64,000 nt of DNA from Hyphomonadaceae bacterium (GCA_016791365.1 JAEUMT010000005.1:1-64000), one strand, 5' to 3'; positions 20,364-29,612 are shown, counted from the first letter of the stretch. Notes: generated from the letters alone by a model not told the origin. Numbers and translations: made by a program.

Positions 20364-21005
20364 TCAGAGCTGAAACGAAGCCGAGCGCGCGATGAGCTCG
20401 ATCTTGTTCTCGGTCTCGCCAGGGGTTTCGCGGGCCGAAAGCTCGACGCCGCCTTGGCGGGCGAGAAGGCCGGTCAGCGTCGGCTGGATGGTGTGGCCGT
20501 TCAAATCGTCGCCTTCGCCCTTGAGCGCGGCGAATGTCGCGTCCTTAAGTTTGCCGCGCGGGCCGGTGGCGGTGACGACGACTTCGCCCACGTCGCCTTG
20601 TTTCGAAGCCGTAATTTCGACTTTGCCGCCGCGTGGTAGGCATTCGTTGGCGATCAGCAACAAATTCACGATCACCCGCACCGCCGGACGGGGCATCTTC
20701 ACCGCCGGCGCCGACCAGACCAATTCGGCTTTCAGCACGCTATAGAGCTTCGTTGCGACGGGGTGGCCTTCTTCAAGTTCGCTATCGCCCTCGGCCATCG
20801 CGCCGGCCATGGCGAAGCGGAAGAACTCAAGCTTCGCCCACGCTTTGCCGACGCCGTGATCCAGCAAGTTCAGCGCGTCCGGATCGGGCTTGCCGTCCCC
20901 GTCCTTGATCATCTCAAGGCCCTGAATGATCGCGCTCATCGGCTCGACCATGTCGTGGCAGATGCGCGATGCGACAAGCGCGGTCAGCTTCGTGTTCTCG
21001 ATCAT
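20364..21005 (-). CDS. chpT: Histidine phosphotransferase ChpT
   Basis: In Caulobacter, ChpT passes phosphate from CckA to the cell-cycle regulators CtrA and CpdR. 213 residues from ATG 21005. The DHp helix carries LVASRICHDMVEPMSAIIQG with the phospho-accepting His in CHDMV. The C-terminal half is the degenerate ATPase-like domain (NLLLIANECLPRGGKVEI, then GPRGKLKD and a C-terminal strand). GGAG lies 6 nt before ATG 21005. An ATG at 21089 with AGAAGG is an alternative, but it would leave only 32 nt to the divergent antiporter gene and add 28 residues not typical of the family. Confidence 0.9.
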   Translation of the reverse strand: MIENTKLTALVASRICHDMVEPMSAIIQGLEMIKDGDGKPDPDALNLLDHGVGKAWAKLEFFRFAMAGAMAEGDSELEEGHPVATKLYSVLKAELVWSAPAVKMPRPAVRVIVNLLLIANECLPRGGKVEITASKQGDVGEVVVTATGPRGKLKDATFAALKGEGDDLNGHTIQPTLTGLLARQGGVELSARETPGETENKIELIARSASFQL

Positions 21006-21121
21006 ATCGCGCTCCGAATCGGGGAAGCGACCAACATAAATGATTCGAGCGTCCGGCGAGGGGTTCAAAGCCGACATAAAGGGCGCCACATGGGAGCCTT
21101 CTCTTTGAAAAGGTTGCGCTG

Positions 21122-22972
21122 ATGGCGGCTGAGGCTGTGGCGGGCGGTGGATTAGGCCTCGAGCATGCGGTGGCGCTGCTGGGCACGGCTGTGATCGCGG
21201 CGCCGTTGTTTCGGCGGCTCGGGCTGGGTTCGGTGCTGGGTTACCTCGCGGCCGGCCTGGTGATCGGGCCGTTCGGGATCGGCATCTTCCGCGACCCCGA
21301 GGCGATCCTTCACGTCGCTGAGCTGGGCGTGGTGATGTTCCTGTTCATCATCGGTCTCGAAATGCGCCCCGCGAAATTGTGGGCGCTGCGCAAGGAGATT
21401 TTTGGATTGGGCGCCGCGCAAGTGGTGGCGTGCATCGTCTTGCTGTCGAGCGTTGGCGTCGCCGCCGGGTTGCCGTGGGCCGCGGCGGTGATTGGCGCTT
21501 CCGGTTTTGTGCTTTCGTCGACCGCCGTGATCATGAAGATGATGGACGATGCGGGCGAGACCTCGAGTGAAGCGGGGCAGCGCAACGTCTCCATTCTGCT
21601 GTTCGAAGATCTGATGATCGTGCCGTTGCTTGCCGCTGTCGCGGTGATCGCTGGCCTGACGCTGGGCGTCGATGAACATGCGCCGCCGCTTTGGCAGAGC
21701 GTCGCGCTGGGTGTCGGCGCGGTCGCGACCGTGTTTCTCGCGGGTCGCTTCGTCATCAATCCGTTCTTCGGCATTCTCGCGCGGTCCGGCGCGCGCGAGG
21801 TGATGACGGCTGCGGCGTTGCTGGTTGTGCTTGGCGCGGCGTTGCTGATGGATTTGGGCGGCCTGTCGATGGCGATGGGCGCGTTCCTTGCCGGCGTGCT
21901 GCTTTCGGATTCGACGTTCAGGCACCAGCTCGAGGCTGACGTTGAGCCGTTCCGGGGTATCCTGCTGGCGCTCTTCTTCATCAGCGTCGGTATGTCGCTG
22001 AACGTCACCGTGGTGCTGAGCGATTGGCGGCTGATCGCGGCGGGTGTTGCGTCCTTCATGGTGGTGAAGGCGCTCGGCATTTATGGCGTCGCGCGGTTGT
22101 TTGGCGCCGATCAACGGGAATCCATCCGTCGCGCGGCGCTGTTTGCGCAGGGCGGCGAGTTTGCGTTTGTGCTCTACGCAGCCGCGCTCTCCGCCGGGGT
22201 GATGGATGCGCGCATTGCGGCGGTGATGACGGCGATCGTTGTTATCTCGATGGCGCTGACGCCGGTCGTGGTGCTGCTGCTCAATCGCTTGACGCCCGCG
22301 CCCGAAGTCTCGCTGGATGGCGTCGAGGAGGCGCACGATCTCAACGGCCGTGTATTGTTCGTGGGCTTTGGCCGTTTCGCGCAGGTGGTCAGCCAAACCT
22401 TGCTCGCGCGCGGCGTCGATATTTCACTGATCGAGACGGACGTGGAGATGATCCGCGTCGCCGGCAATTTCGGGTTCAAGATCTATTACGGCGATGGCAC
22501 GCGGCTGGACGTTCTGCGCGCCTCGGGCGCGGCGACGGCGGAAGCGATTTTGATCTGCGTCGACAAGCCGGAGACGACCGATCACATCGTCACCTTGATC
22601 AAATCGGAATTCCCGCACGCAAAGATTTTTGCGCGCTCCTTCGACCGTGGTCATTCGATGCGGCTGGTGAAAGCAGGCGTCGACTATCAGATCCGCGAAC
22701 TCTTCGAGTCCTCGCTGACGTTCAGCGGCGCGGTGCTTCGCGATCTTGGCTTCTCCGATCTTGAAATCGCGGACACGATCGAAGACGTCCGCGAACGCGA
22801 CGCGGAGCGGTTCGAGATGCAGTTTGCCGGCGGCATCGAGGCGGGGCGCGGCCTCTGGCGCAACAATACGACGACGCCGGAGCCGACGCCGTTCACGCGG
22901 CCGCGCCGGGAAGGGCGGGCGCTCAATGAAGAAGCGGCCGAGGTTTTGGAAGACCGCGAAGAGGCGGGCTGA
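21122..22972 (+). CDS. CPA2-family cation:proton antiporter (KefB/KefC-like)
   Basis: Potassium/proton antiporter of the inner membrane. 616 residues: Na/H-exchanger domain with about 12 helices (10-390), including LGLGSVLGYLAAGLVIGPFG, GLEMRPAKLWALRK and SSTAVIMKMMDD; then a TrkA-N/RCK nucleotide-binding domain (about 410-525) starting VLFVGFGRFAQVVSQTLL, with IYYGDGTRLDVLRASGA. The charged tail after 540 is variable. RCK domains sense NAD(H) or glutathione adducts, so ligand gating is expected. The start is divergent from chpT. Confidence 0.92.
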   Translation: MAAEAVAGGGLGLEHAVALLGTAVIAAPLFRRLGLGSVLGYLAAGLVIGPFGIGIFRDPEAILHVAELGVVMFLFIIGLEMRPAKLWALRKEIFGLGAAQVVACIVLLSSVGVAAGLPWAAAVIGASGFVLSSTAVIMKMMDDAGETSSEAGQRNVSILLFEDLMIVPLLAAVAVIAGLTLGVDEHAPPLWQSVALGVGAVATVFLAGRFVINPFFGILARSGAREVMTAAALLVVLGAALLMDLGGLSMAMGAFLAGVLLSDSTFRHQLEADVEPFRGILLALFFISVGMSLNVTVVLSDWRLIAAGVASFMVVKALGIYGVARLFGADQRESIRRAALFAQGGEFAFVLYAAALSAGVMDARIAAVMTAIVVISMALTPVVVLLLNRLTPAPEVSLDGVEEAHDLNGRVLFVGFGRFAQVVSQTLLARGVDISLIETDVEMIRVAGNFGFKIYYGDGTRLDVLRASGAATAEAILICVDKPETTDHIVTLIKSEFPHAKIFARSFDRGHSMRLVKAGVDYQIRELFESSLTFSGAVLRDLGFSDLEIADTIEDVRERDAERFEMQFAGGIEAGRGLWRNNTTTPEPTPFTRPRREGRALNEEAAEVLEDREEAG

Positions 22973-23038
22973 CCGGTTCCCGCAACGTAAACGGCGTGCG
23001 CGCGCAAATTTGCTGCTAAGCTGGCGGCGGAGGGATCG

Positions 23039-24313
23039 ATGCGGGCTTTGGTTTTTGTTGCGGCTGTGATGCTGGCGGCGTGCGCGCCGCGCGCCGAGCC
23101 TGACCTCAATCCGTTCGCCGAAGCCTATGTGCGGCTCGCGCTGGAAATCGGCACGCACGAAGAAGGCTATATCGACGCGTATTATGGGCCGCCGGAATGG
23201 AAGACCGAGGCCGAGGCGTATCCGCGTTCAACCGCGGATTTGAAAGCGGCGACGGACGCACTGAGCGCGCAAATCGCGACGGCGCTAGCGGAGGCGCGCG
23301 ATCCGGCGGTGCAGCGGCGTGCGCGTGCGTTGGCCGCCTATGTCTCAAGCGCGCGCTTTCGGCTCGATATGATTGATGGCGTGCGCGTGCCGTTCGCGGA
23401 CGAGGCCGAGCGGCTCTTTGCTTTGCGGCCGGCATTGCGTCCACTTGAAAGCTATGACGCGGCATTTGAGCGGTTGGATGCGATTGTGCCCGGCGACGGC
23501 CCGCTCGCCGATCGCGTGCAGGCGCTGCGCAATCGCTACATCATCCCGCACGACAAATTGTTGCCGGTGATGCAAACGGCGATCGCGGAATGCCGGCGGC
23601 GCACCGCCGAGCACATCGAGTTACCGGCGAATGAGCGCTTTGAACTCTCGCTTGTCACAGGCCAATCGTGGGGCGCGTACAATTACTATCAGGGCGACAA
23701 TCACAGTTTGATCCAGGTGAACACCGATCAGCCCATCTATATCGATGCGGCGATCGGCTATGGTTGCCATGAAGGCTATCCCGGACATCACGTGCAGGGG
23801 ATTTCGGCTGAGCGTTTGTATCGCGAGCGCGGCTGGGTTGAGTTTTCGATCATGCCGTTGTTCTCGCCGCAGGGGCCGCTGAACGAAGGCGGCGGCAATT
23901 ATGGCGTCGACCTCGCGTTCCCTGGCGAAGAGAAATTGGCGTTCGAGCGCGATACGTTGTTTCCACTTGCCGGTCTCGATCCGGCGACGGCGCCGGCATT
24001 AGCGGATTTGCTGGAAGCATTGCAGGACCTGCGCGGCGCGACGCTCACCGTCGATCAGATGTATCTCGATGGTCAGATTGATCGGGCGCGCGCGTTGGAG
24101 CTCATTCAGCGCTATGGCGTGACGTCGCGCGAGCGGGCTGAACGCAGCCTGGCGTTTGCCGATCACTACCGTTCATACGTGATCAATTATTCCTCAGGCG
24201 AGGATTTGGTCCGTGCTTACGCCGAGCGCGCGGGCGCCGATAACAATGCGCGTTGGCGCGCATACGAGAGCATACTCACACAACCAACGCTTCCAGAGGA
24301 TTTGGCGCAATGA
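23039..24313 (+). CDS. DUF885 family lipoprotein with HEGYPGHH metal motif
   Basis: 424-residue putative zinc peptidase-like protein. The short leader MRALVFVAAVMLAACAP ends in a lipobox (LAAC), so it is probably membrane-anchored. The key motif CHEGYPGHHVQG (about residues 242-253) is characteristic of DUF885 and recalls HExxH-type zinc centres. A second conserved part is LNEGGGNYGVDLAFPGEE. Substrates for the family are poorly known. Its stop overlaps the next start by ATGA, so it is coupled to the hydrolase gene. Confidence 0.85.
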   Translation: MRALVFVAAVMLAACAPRAEPDLNPFAEAYVRLALEIGTHEEGYIDAYYGPPEWKTEAEAYPRSTADLKAATDALSAQIATALAEARDPAVQRRARALAAYVSSARFRLDMIDGVRVPFADEAERLFALRPALRPLESYDAAFERLDAIVPGDGPLADRVQALRNRYIIPHDKLLPVMQTAIAECRRRTAEHIELPANERFELSLVTGQSWGAYNYYQGDNHSLIQVNTDQPIYIDAAIGYGCHEGYPGHHVQGISAERLYRERGWVEFSIMPLFSPQGPLNEGGGNYGVDLAFPGEEKLAFERDTLFPLAGLDPATAPALADLLEALQDLRGATLTVDQMYLDGQIDRARALELIQRYGVTSRERAERSLAFADHYRSYVINYSSGEDLVRAYAERAGADNNARWRAYESILTQPTLPEDLAQ

Positions 24314-25284
24314 AACCCGAATTCCGCATGATCGATACCAACGGGATCAAGGTTCGCGCCGCGATCCAGGGTGAGGGGCCGTTGGTGGTGATGGTCCATG
24401 GTTTTCCCGAGAGCTGGTATTCGTGGCGTCATCAAATGGCGCCCCTGGCCGCCGCCGGTTTTACGGCATGCGCGATCGATGTGCGCGGCTATGGCGGCTC
24501 GGACAAGCCGCATGAGATTGAAGCGTACGCGATGAAGGAGATCGCGGCGGATGTGGCTGGTGTGATTGAGGCGTTATCGCCAGGCAAGCCGTCGGTGTTG
24601 ATCGGTCACGATTGGGGCGCGCCGATTGTTTGGCACACGGCGGTGTTGCATCCAAAGCAAGTGCGTGCGGTCGCGGGCTTGAGCGTGCCGTGGTTTGGCC
24701 TGCCGCCGATGTCGCTCGATGCGCTGATCAAGATGATGTACATTGATCAGGGCAAGTTTTTCTATCAGGCGTACTTCAAGGACGAAGGCGTCGCCGAGGC
24801 TGCGTTCGAAGCCGATGTGCGCGGCGGATTGCGCAAGCTCTATTATGCGGGCAGCGGCGACTCTCAGGGATACTGGGGCGGCGTCGATAAAAAGCACGGC
24901 GATCATCTGCTCGATGGCTTGGAAGATCCAAACCCGTTCCCTTGGTGGATGACGCCGGAGGACATCGATTATTTCGTGAATGAGTTCACGAACTCGGGTT
25001 TTCGGGGGCCGATCAATCGGTATCGCAATCACACCCGTGATTTTGAGTACATGAGCACGGTTGAGGATCGCGTGATCCATCAGCCGTCTCTCTTCATCGT
25101 CGGTGAGAACGATCTGGTGTTGAAGATGTTCGGCGGCAGCGCTGACGCGGCGTTTGAGCGGATGCAGGCGAATACGTCCGACCTGCGCGGCTCGCACATG
25201 ATCCCGAAAATCGGTCACTGGACGCAGCAGGAAGCGCCGAAGGAAACAACGGGGCTGATTATCGATTGGCTGGCGACGCTCTAG
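24310..25284 (+). CDS. Alpha/beta hydrolase, epoxide-hydrolase-like
   Basis: 324 residues with the canonical fold. The HGFPESWYSWRHQ oxyanion-hole motif is followed by an Asp nucleophile in LIGHDWGAPIVWH, where esterases have Ser; this Asp type is typical of soluble epoxide hydrolases and haloalkane dehalogenases. The acid lies in SLFIVGENDLV and the His in MIPKIGHWTQQEAP. HGFPESWYSWRHQ favours epoxide hydrolase. ATG 24310 overlaps the DUF885 stop (ATGA); an earlier in-frame start at 24253 would lie inside the upstream gene. Confidence 0.88.
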   Translation: MKPEFRMIDTNGIKVRAAIQGEGPLVVMVHGFPESWYSWRHQMAPLAAAGFTACAIDVRGYGGSDKPHEIEAYAMKEIAADVAGVIEALSPGKPSVLIGHDWGAPIVWHTAVLHPKQVRAVAGLSVPWFGLPPMSLDALIKMMYIDQGKFFYQAYFKDEGVAEAAFEADVRGGLRKLYYAGSGDSQGYWGGVDKKHGDHLLDGLEDPNPFPWWMTPEDIDYFVNEFTNSGFRGPINRYRNHTRDFEYMSTVEDRVIHQPSLFIVGENDLVLKMFGGSADAAFERMQANTSDLRGSHMIPKIGHWTQQEAPKETTGLIIDWLATL

Positions 25285-25382
25285 AGATAGGAAACGCCAA
25301 TCCGAAATGGGCCTCATATCTATGGGTGATTGCGTTGTCCGCGAGGGTGCGCGGGCCCATATCAAGTGTGAGGAGATGCCCT

Positions 25383-25856
25383 ATGCCGACCACCCGCAAC
25401 GACCTGCCGGACAACACGCGTAAAGCCATGATCGCGCTTTTGAATGCGCGCTTGGCGGATGCGGTCGATTTGAGATTGTCGATCAAGGAAGCGCATTGGA
25501 ACGTGAAGGGGCCGAGCTTCATCGCCCTGCATGAGCTGTTCGATCAGGTCCAGGCCCGCGTGGATACGTTCACCGATGACATCGCCGAGCGCGCGGTGTC
25601 GCTCGCGGGCTTTGCCGAGGGCACGCTGCAATCGGCGGCGAAGAACACCAACCTGCCGCCGTTTCCGACCAATCTCTCTGCGGGGCCGGACGTGACAAAG
25701 GCTGTCGCCGATCGGCTGGCTGCGTTCGGCAAGCTGGCGCGGGCCGCGATTGATGCGGCGGATGAGGCCGGAGATAAGGACACGGCGGACCTCTTCACCG
25801 GTGTGTCGCGGCAGATCGACAAGGATCTGTGGTTCGTTGAGGCGCACTTGCAGTGA
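25383..25856 (+). CDS. dps: Dps-family DNA-protecting ferritin
   Basis: Forms a 12-mer that oxidises and stores iron with H2O2 and shields DNA. 157 residues. The inter-subunit ferroxidase ligands are visible: His in KEAHWNVKGPSFIALHELFD, the second His in ALHELFD, and the acidic pair in TDDIAERAVSLAG. ATG 25383 has AGGAG 8 nt upstream; the frame is open further up but without a ribosome site. A 98-nt upstream spacer separates it from the hydrolase gene, so it probably has its own promoter. No clear OxyR or Fur box recognised. Confidence 0.95.
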   Translation: MPTTRNDLPDNTRKAMIALLNARLADAVDLRLSIKEAHWNVKGPSFIALHELFDQVQARVDTFTDDIAERAVSLAGFAEGTLQSAAKNTNLPPFPTNLSAGPDVTKAVADRLAAFGKLARAAIDAADEAGDKDTADLFTGVSRQIDKDLWFVEAHLQ

Positions 25857-25857
25857 C

Positions 25858-25925
25858 AATATGGACCGCCGGCGTCTCGCCGGCCGGCACAGGCGCATGC
25901 CGGCGAGACGCCGGCGGTCCATATT
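25858..25925. repeat. 27-bp inverted repeat between convergent dps and decarboxylase genes
   Basis: Perfect 27-nt arms (25858-25884 and 25899-25925) with a 14-nt loop and the core GGACCGCCGGCGTCTCGCC. The left arm begins 2 nt after the dps stop. The right arm overlaps the stop codon of the convergent decarboxylase gene. No T-run. The same repeat type occurs at 27762-27858. Confidence 0.9.
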
Positions 25926-27327
25926 AGAGCCGCGCCGCGATCTCGGTGATGACGTCGTAGGCGCTCATCACGTCAGCCTCGGTGCATTCGAACTGGCCGA
26001 CCTGGAAGCGGATCGCGACGGCGCCGTCGACGCGGGTTTGCGTGAGATAGATGCGGCCGTCGGCGTTTATCGCCTCGACAAGCGCGAGGTTGAGATCATC
26101 GGGACTGGCGCTGCTCTTGCCGCGATAGCGGAAGGAGAAGAGCGAATAGTTGGGCTCGGTGACGATCTCGAACCCGGGTGTGGCGCGCAGTTTTTCACAA
26201 AGCGCGCGCGACCAAGCAATGTGATTGCGGATCATGGCGCGCAGCGCCTCTAAGCCGTAGGCGCGCAGCAAGAACCAGAGCTTTAGCGCGCGGAATTGCC
26301 GGCCAAGCGGGATGCCCCATTCGCTGTAGTTCACGACTTCGTCTTGGCCGAGCGTGTGGAGATAGTCGGGACGCGCCGCGAGCGTGCGGGTGAGCGTTGA
26401 AGGATCGCGCACAAAATGCGCGGTGCAGTGTTGCTGCGCGCCCAGCCATTTGTGTGGGTTGATGACGATGCTGTCGGCGCCTTCGATGCCGGCCCAGAGG
26501 TGACGCAGCTCCGGGCAGATCATCGCTGTCCCGGCCCATGCGGCGTCGACGTGCAGATAGAGATTGAAATCGCGCGCGATGGCGGCGAGGGCGCCGATCG
26601 GATCGGTGGCGCCGACGCCGGTTGCGCCGACATTGCCGATGATGCCGGCCGGCTTCATGCCGGCGGCGATGTCTGCGCGAATGAGTTCACGTAGCGCGTC
26701 GGGATCAGCGCCTCTGAGCGGGCCTTTGATCGGGATGCGCACGAGGTTGTCGGCGCCGATGCCGGAGAACCAGATGGCGCGATCGATGGAGGAGTGCGCT
26801 TCCGGCGAGCAATAGACGCGCAGGCGCTGTGCGCCGAAGAGGCCGGCGGTGTTGCCGGTGAAGCCAAGCGCGCGCTCGCGCATGACCAAAACCGCGGCGA
26901 GGGTTGCGGTTGATGCGGTGTCCTGGATGCAGCCTTTGAATTCTTCCGGCAGGCCGAAGGCCTGACGGAGCCAATCAATCATCCTGGTTTCGAGTTCGGT
27001 GGCGGCGGGCGAGGTCTGCCAAAGCATACAGACCGCGGCCATCGCTTTGACGAGATATTCGGCGACGACCGAGGGTGGCGCGGCGTTGGCGGGGAAGTAG
27101 GCGAAGAAGCGCGGGTGCTGCCAATTGGTCATGCCCGGCGCGATGATGCGCTCGAAATCGGCGAAGACGTCTTCGAACGCTTCCGCTTGCTCCGGCGGGG
27201 CGGCCGCGATCCGCGCCGCGATCTCTCCCGGTTGTACATCGGGGCGCACGGGCAGATCGCGCACGCGCTCACGATAGTCCACGCCCCATTCGGCGGCGCG
27301 CACGGCCCATTTGCGAAAGTCTTCCAT
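25924..27327 (-). CDS. PLP-dependent aromatic-amino-acid-type decarboxylase
   Basis: Group II decarboxylase (DDC fold) that would remove CO2 from an aromatic L-amino acid. 467 residues. N-terminal swapped helices, then NWQHPRFFAYFPANAAPPSV (substrate-side motif of DDC proteins), GCIQDTASTATLAAVL, HVDAAWAGTAMICPE with the PLP-pyridine Asp, and the Schiff-base Lys in INPHKWLGAQQHC. The C-terminal domain ends with RFQVGQFECTEADV. The substrate (Trp, Tyr, Phe or DOPA) cannot be fixed by reading. Confidence 0.92.
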   Translation of the reverse strand: MEDFRKWAVRAAEWGVDYRERVRDLPVRPDVQPGEIAARIAAAPPEQAEAFEDVFADFERIIAPGMTNWQHPRFFAYFPANAAPPSVVAEYLVKAMAAVCMLWQTSPAATELETRMIDWLRQAFGLPEEFKGCIQDTASTATLAAVLVMRERALGFTGNTAGLFGAQRLRVYCSPEAHSSIDRAIWFSGIGADNLVRIPIKGPLRGADPDALRELIRADIAAGMKPAGIIGNVGATGVGATDPIGALAAIARDFNLYLHVDAAWAGTAMICPELRHLWAGIEGADSIVINPHKWLGAQQHCTAHFVRDPSTLTRTLAARPDYLHTLGQDEVVNYSEWGIPLGRQFRALKLWFLLRAYGLEALRAMIRNHIAWSRALCEKLRATPGFEIVTEPNYSLFSFRYRGKSSASPDDLNLALVEAINADGRIYLTQTRVDGAVAIRFQVGQFECTEADVMSAYDVITEIAARL

Positions 27328-27346
27328 GTCACGTGGCCCGCGTCTG

Positions 27347-27423
27347 CTTCGACAAGCTCAGCATGACGCTCCTGGCGCCGAAGCGCCATTGACTGGATAG
27401 GCGTCACCCTGAGCCTGTCGAAG
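27347..27423. repeat. Inverted pair of the CTTCGACA-GCTCAG repeat
   Basis: Arms CTTCGACAAGCTCAG... (27347-27369) and its inverted copy (27401-27423), with a 31-nt spacer that itself contains GGCGCCGAAGCGCC. It lies between the decarboxylase gene and the DUF2188-like gene. Confidence 0.85.
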
Positions 27424-27450
27424 GGCGACGCCAGCGCGGACGGAGAAAGC

Positions 27451-27696
27451 TCAGCTCTTGTCGACGATATCCACTTCCGGGCGATCATCGCCGGGCGAGA
27501 TTTCGTCGTGCCATCGGCCGCGCTCGTCTTCCCATGATATCCCATGGGTTTCGCCCGGGCGCATCTGCTCAAGCGCGACGCGTTTGGCGGCGGCGTAGGC
27601 CGCGTCGTGATTGGGATAGGTGTTCGACAATGTGCCATCGAGCTTGAACGCCCAGCCGCCATCGTGGCGTACGATTTCGTAGATGATCTTGGTCAT
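27451..27696 (-). CDS. Small DUF2188-like protein
   Basis: 81 residues, soluble and acidic at the end. The opening KIIYEIVRHDGGWAFKLDG followed by YPNHDAAYAAAKRVA matches the look of DUF2188 proteins (a short sheet with W-x-x-K and a helix). GAGGAG lies 7 nt before ATG 27696, which fixes the start. Function unknown. It is isolated between two different repeat structures and probably monocistronic. Confidence 0.7.
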   Translation of the reverse strand: MTKIIYEIVRHDGGWAFKLDGTLSNTYPNHDAAYAAAKRVALEQMRPGETHGISWEDERGRWHDEISPGDDRPEVDIVDKS

Positions 27697-27761
27697 GGGC
27701 GCGCTCCTCGCTTCGTATCAAGCTAAGACGCACGTCGTGAAACTCAAGTGCGTGCATCAAA

Positions 27762-27858
27762 TCTGGACCGCCGGCGCCCTCGCCGGCATTCAGGTCGATC
27801 CAGCACGCAACAGCGCTAGCGGCTGGCTAAGTGCCGGCGAGGGCGCCGGCGGTCCAGA
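27762..27858. repeat. 27-bp inverted repeat, second copy
   Basis: Perfect arms 27762-27788 and 27832-27858 around a 43-nt spacer, with the core GGACCGCCGGCGCCCTCGCC. It differs from the 25858 copy in the last bases of the core and in a longer spacer. It ends 8 nt from the acyl-CoA synthetase stop codon and fills the gap to the DUF2188-like gene. Confidence 0.9.
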
Positions 27859-27866
27859 CTCGTGAC

Positions 27867-29612
27867 TTAGAACGCCGGGTTCTCGATTTGCTTTTTGAGT
27901 TCGCTTTTCATGATTTTGCCGTTGGCGTTGCGGGGCAGCGTTTCGGGCCAGAAGAGGACTTCGACCGGCACTTTGAACGCGGCGATCTTTTGCGCGCAGT
28001 GATGGCGGAGTTCTTCGCTCGTCGCCGACGTGCCCGGCTTCAGGTGCACGACGGCGAGCGGTTCTTCGCCGAGTTGCACGTGCGGCTTGCCGATGACGGC
28101 GGCGTCCATGACGGCGGGGTGATCGTAGAGCGCGTTCTCGACTTCGACGCAGTAGATGTTTTCGCCGCCGCGGATCAGCATGTCCTTGGCGCGGTCGACG
28201 ATGTAGATGAAGCCTTCCTCGTCGATCTTCGCGAGGTCGCCGGTTTTGATCCAGCCGTCGATGAAGGTTTCCTGCGTCGCTTTTTCGTTCTGCCAATAGC
28301 CGCGCACAACGATCGGACCCTTGTACCAAAGCTCGCCAACTTCGTTGGGGCCAAGCTCTTTGCCTTCAAGCGAGACGATCTTGGCTTCACCAGTTGCGGA
28401 CGGAACGCCGGTTGAAGCGGGCTTGCGCATATAGTCTTCAGAGCCGTTCGACACGGCCGTCGCTGACGTTTCCGTCATGCCCCAGCCTTGGCCGGGTTGC
28501 GCCGTAGGAAAGCGCGCTTTGATGCGATTGACCAATTCGGGCGCAGCTGGCGCGCCGCCGTACGAAACGCCTTCGATCGAGGAGAGATCGTACTCGTCGA
28601 TCTTCGGATGCTCGAGCACTTGCCACGCAATTGTCGGCACGCCGCCAAAATGCGTGATGCGTTCTTTTTCCATCAGCGGCAGCGCCTGGTCGACGTCCCA
28701 GCGGCGCTGCATGACGATCTTATTTCCGGTCAGCATCGCCGGGATCATGATCGCGAAGCACCCGGTGGCGTGAAAGAACGGCACTGAAATGAGGAACGAA
28801 CGCTGCGGACCGTTTGGATCGGGCGCAGGCGGCGCTTCACCGCGGCGCAGGAAGGCGCGCGCTTGCGCCGACATGCCGTTCAGCATGTTGGAGATGATAT
28901 TGCGATGAGAGATCACCGCGCCCTTTGGGTTTCCGGTGGTGCCGGAGGTGTAGAAGATGGCGACGTCGTCGTCCGGCTGTGTCGGGATCGCAGGCGGCGC
29001 AACCGGCGCGATGGAGGCCCAATCAGCTGTCTTGCCGACGATGCTCTCGAAACGCGCGACGCGCGGATCGGCGATTTCTTCTTTTGAACGCGAGACGTAG
29101 ATCTTGCGCAGGTCCGGGCAGTTGTCGACGTGTTCGCGGACGCGCTCGTAGCGTTCGACATCCATGATCGCGAGCGAGGTGCCGGAATTCTTGAGGCCGT
29201 ATTCCAGCTCGGCGCCCGTCCACCACGCGTTTAGGGGGGTGACGATTGCCCCAGCGAGAACCGCGCCCCAAAAAGCGACCGGCCATTCCGGCAGATTGCG
29301 CATGATGACGGCGACGCGGTCGCCCGGCTTCACGCCGTCGGCGATGAGTTGGTGGGCGAATTTGTTGGCGGCGGCCTGGAAGGCGGCGATGGTCGCGCGC
29401 TCGTCCTCGAACACGAGGTGGTCGCGCGCGCCCCATGCGGCGCCGGCGGCATAGACTTCACGCAGCGTCGGCGGCGCGTTCTTCCATACTTTCATACGGA
29501 TGCCGCGGATTTCTTCTTCGCCTACCTCAAGCGGCGTGCCTGGCGCGGTGAGCAGCTTGTGCGCCTGCTCAATAGACATGGCTGGAAAACCGGGCTTGGC
29601 GCCGTCGCTCAT
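27867..29612 (-). CDS. Acyl-CoA synthetase (AMP-binding enzyme)
   Basis: Activates a carboxylic acid to acyl-AMP, then acyl-CoA. 581 residues from ATG 29612, which has GGAGGA 6-7 nt upstream; the frame is open to 29654 but less likely. P-loop IFYTSGTTGNPKGAVIS, adenylate motif GWGMTETSATAVS, hinge GWIKTGDLAKIDEEGFIYIV and C-terminal catalytic Lys in NANGKIMKSEL are all present. It looks like the fatty-acid or aryl-CoA ligase branch; substrate unknown. No beta-oxidation genes are adjacent. Confidence 0.92.
   Translation of the reverse strand: MSDGAKPGFPAMSIEQAHKLLTAPGTPLEVGEEEIRGIRMKVWKNAPPTLREVYAAGAAWGARDHLVFEDERATIAAFQAAANKFAHQLIADGVKPGDRVAVIMRNLPEWPVAFWGAVLAGAIVTPLNAWWTGAELEYGLKNSGTSLAIMDVERYERVREHVDNCPDLRKIYVSRSKEEIADPRVARFESIVGKTADWASIAPVAPPAIPTQPDDDVAIFYTSGTTGNPKGAVISHRNIISNMLNGMSAQARAFLRRGEAPPAPDPNGPQRSFLISVPFFHATGCFAIMIPAMLTGNKIVMQRRWDVDQALPLMEKERITHFGGVPTIAWQVLEHPKIDEYDLSSIEGVSYGGAPAAPELVNRIKARFPTAQPGQGWGMTETSATAVSNGSEDYMRKPASTGVPSATGEAKIVSLEGKELGPNEVGELWYKGPIVVRGYWQNEKATQETFIDGWIKTGDLAKIDEEGFIYIVDRAKDMLIRGGENIYCVEVENALYDHPAVMDAAVIGKPHVQLGEEPLAVVHLKPGTSATSEELRHHCAQKIAAFKVPVEVLFWPETLPRNANGKIMKSELKKQIENPAF

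Noticed and set aside
21152-22396. 414-codon minus-strand frame opposite the KefB/C-like gene
   Set aside because: Very His/Arg/Gln-rich, antisense to conserved transmembrane segments.
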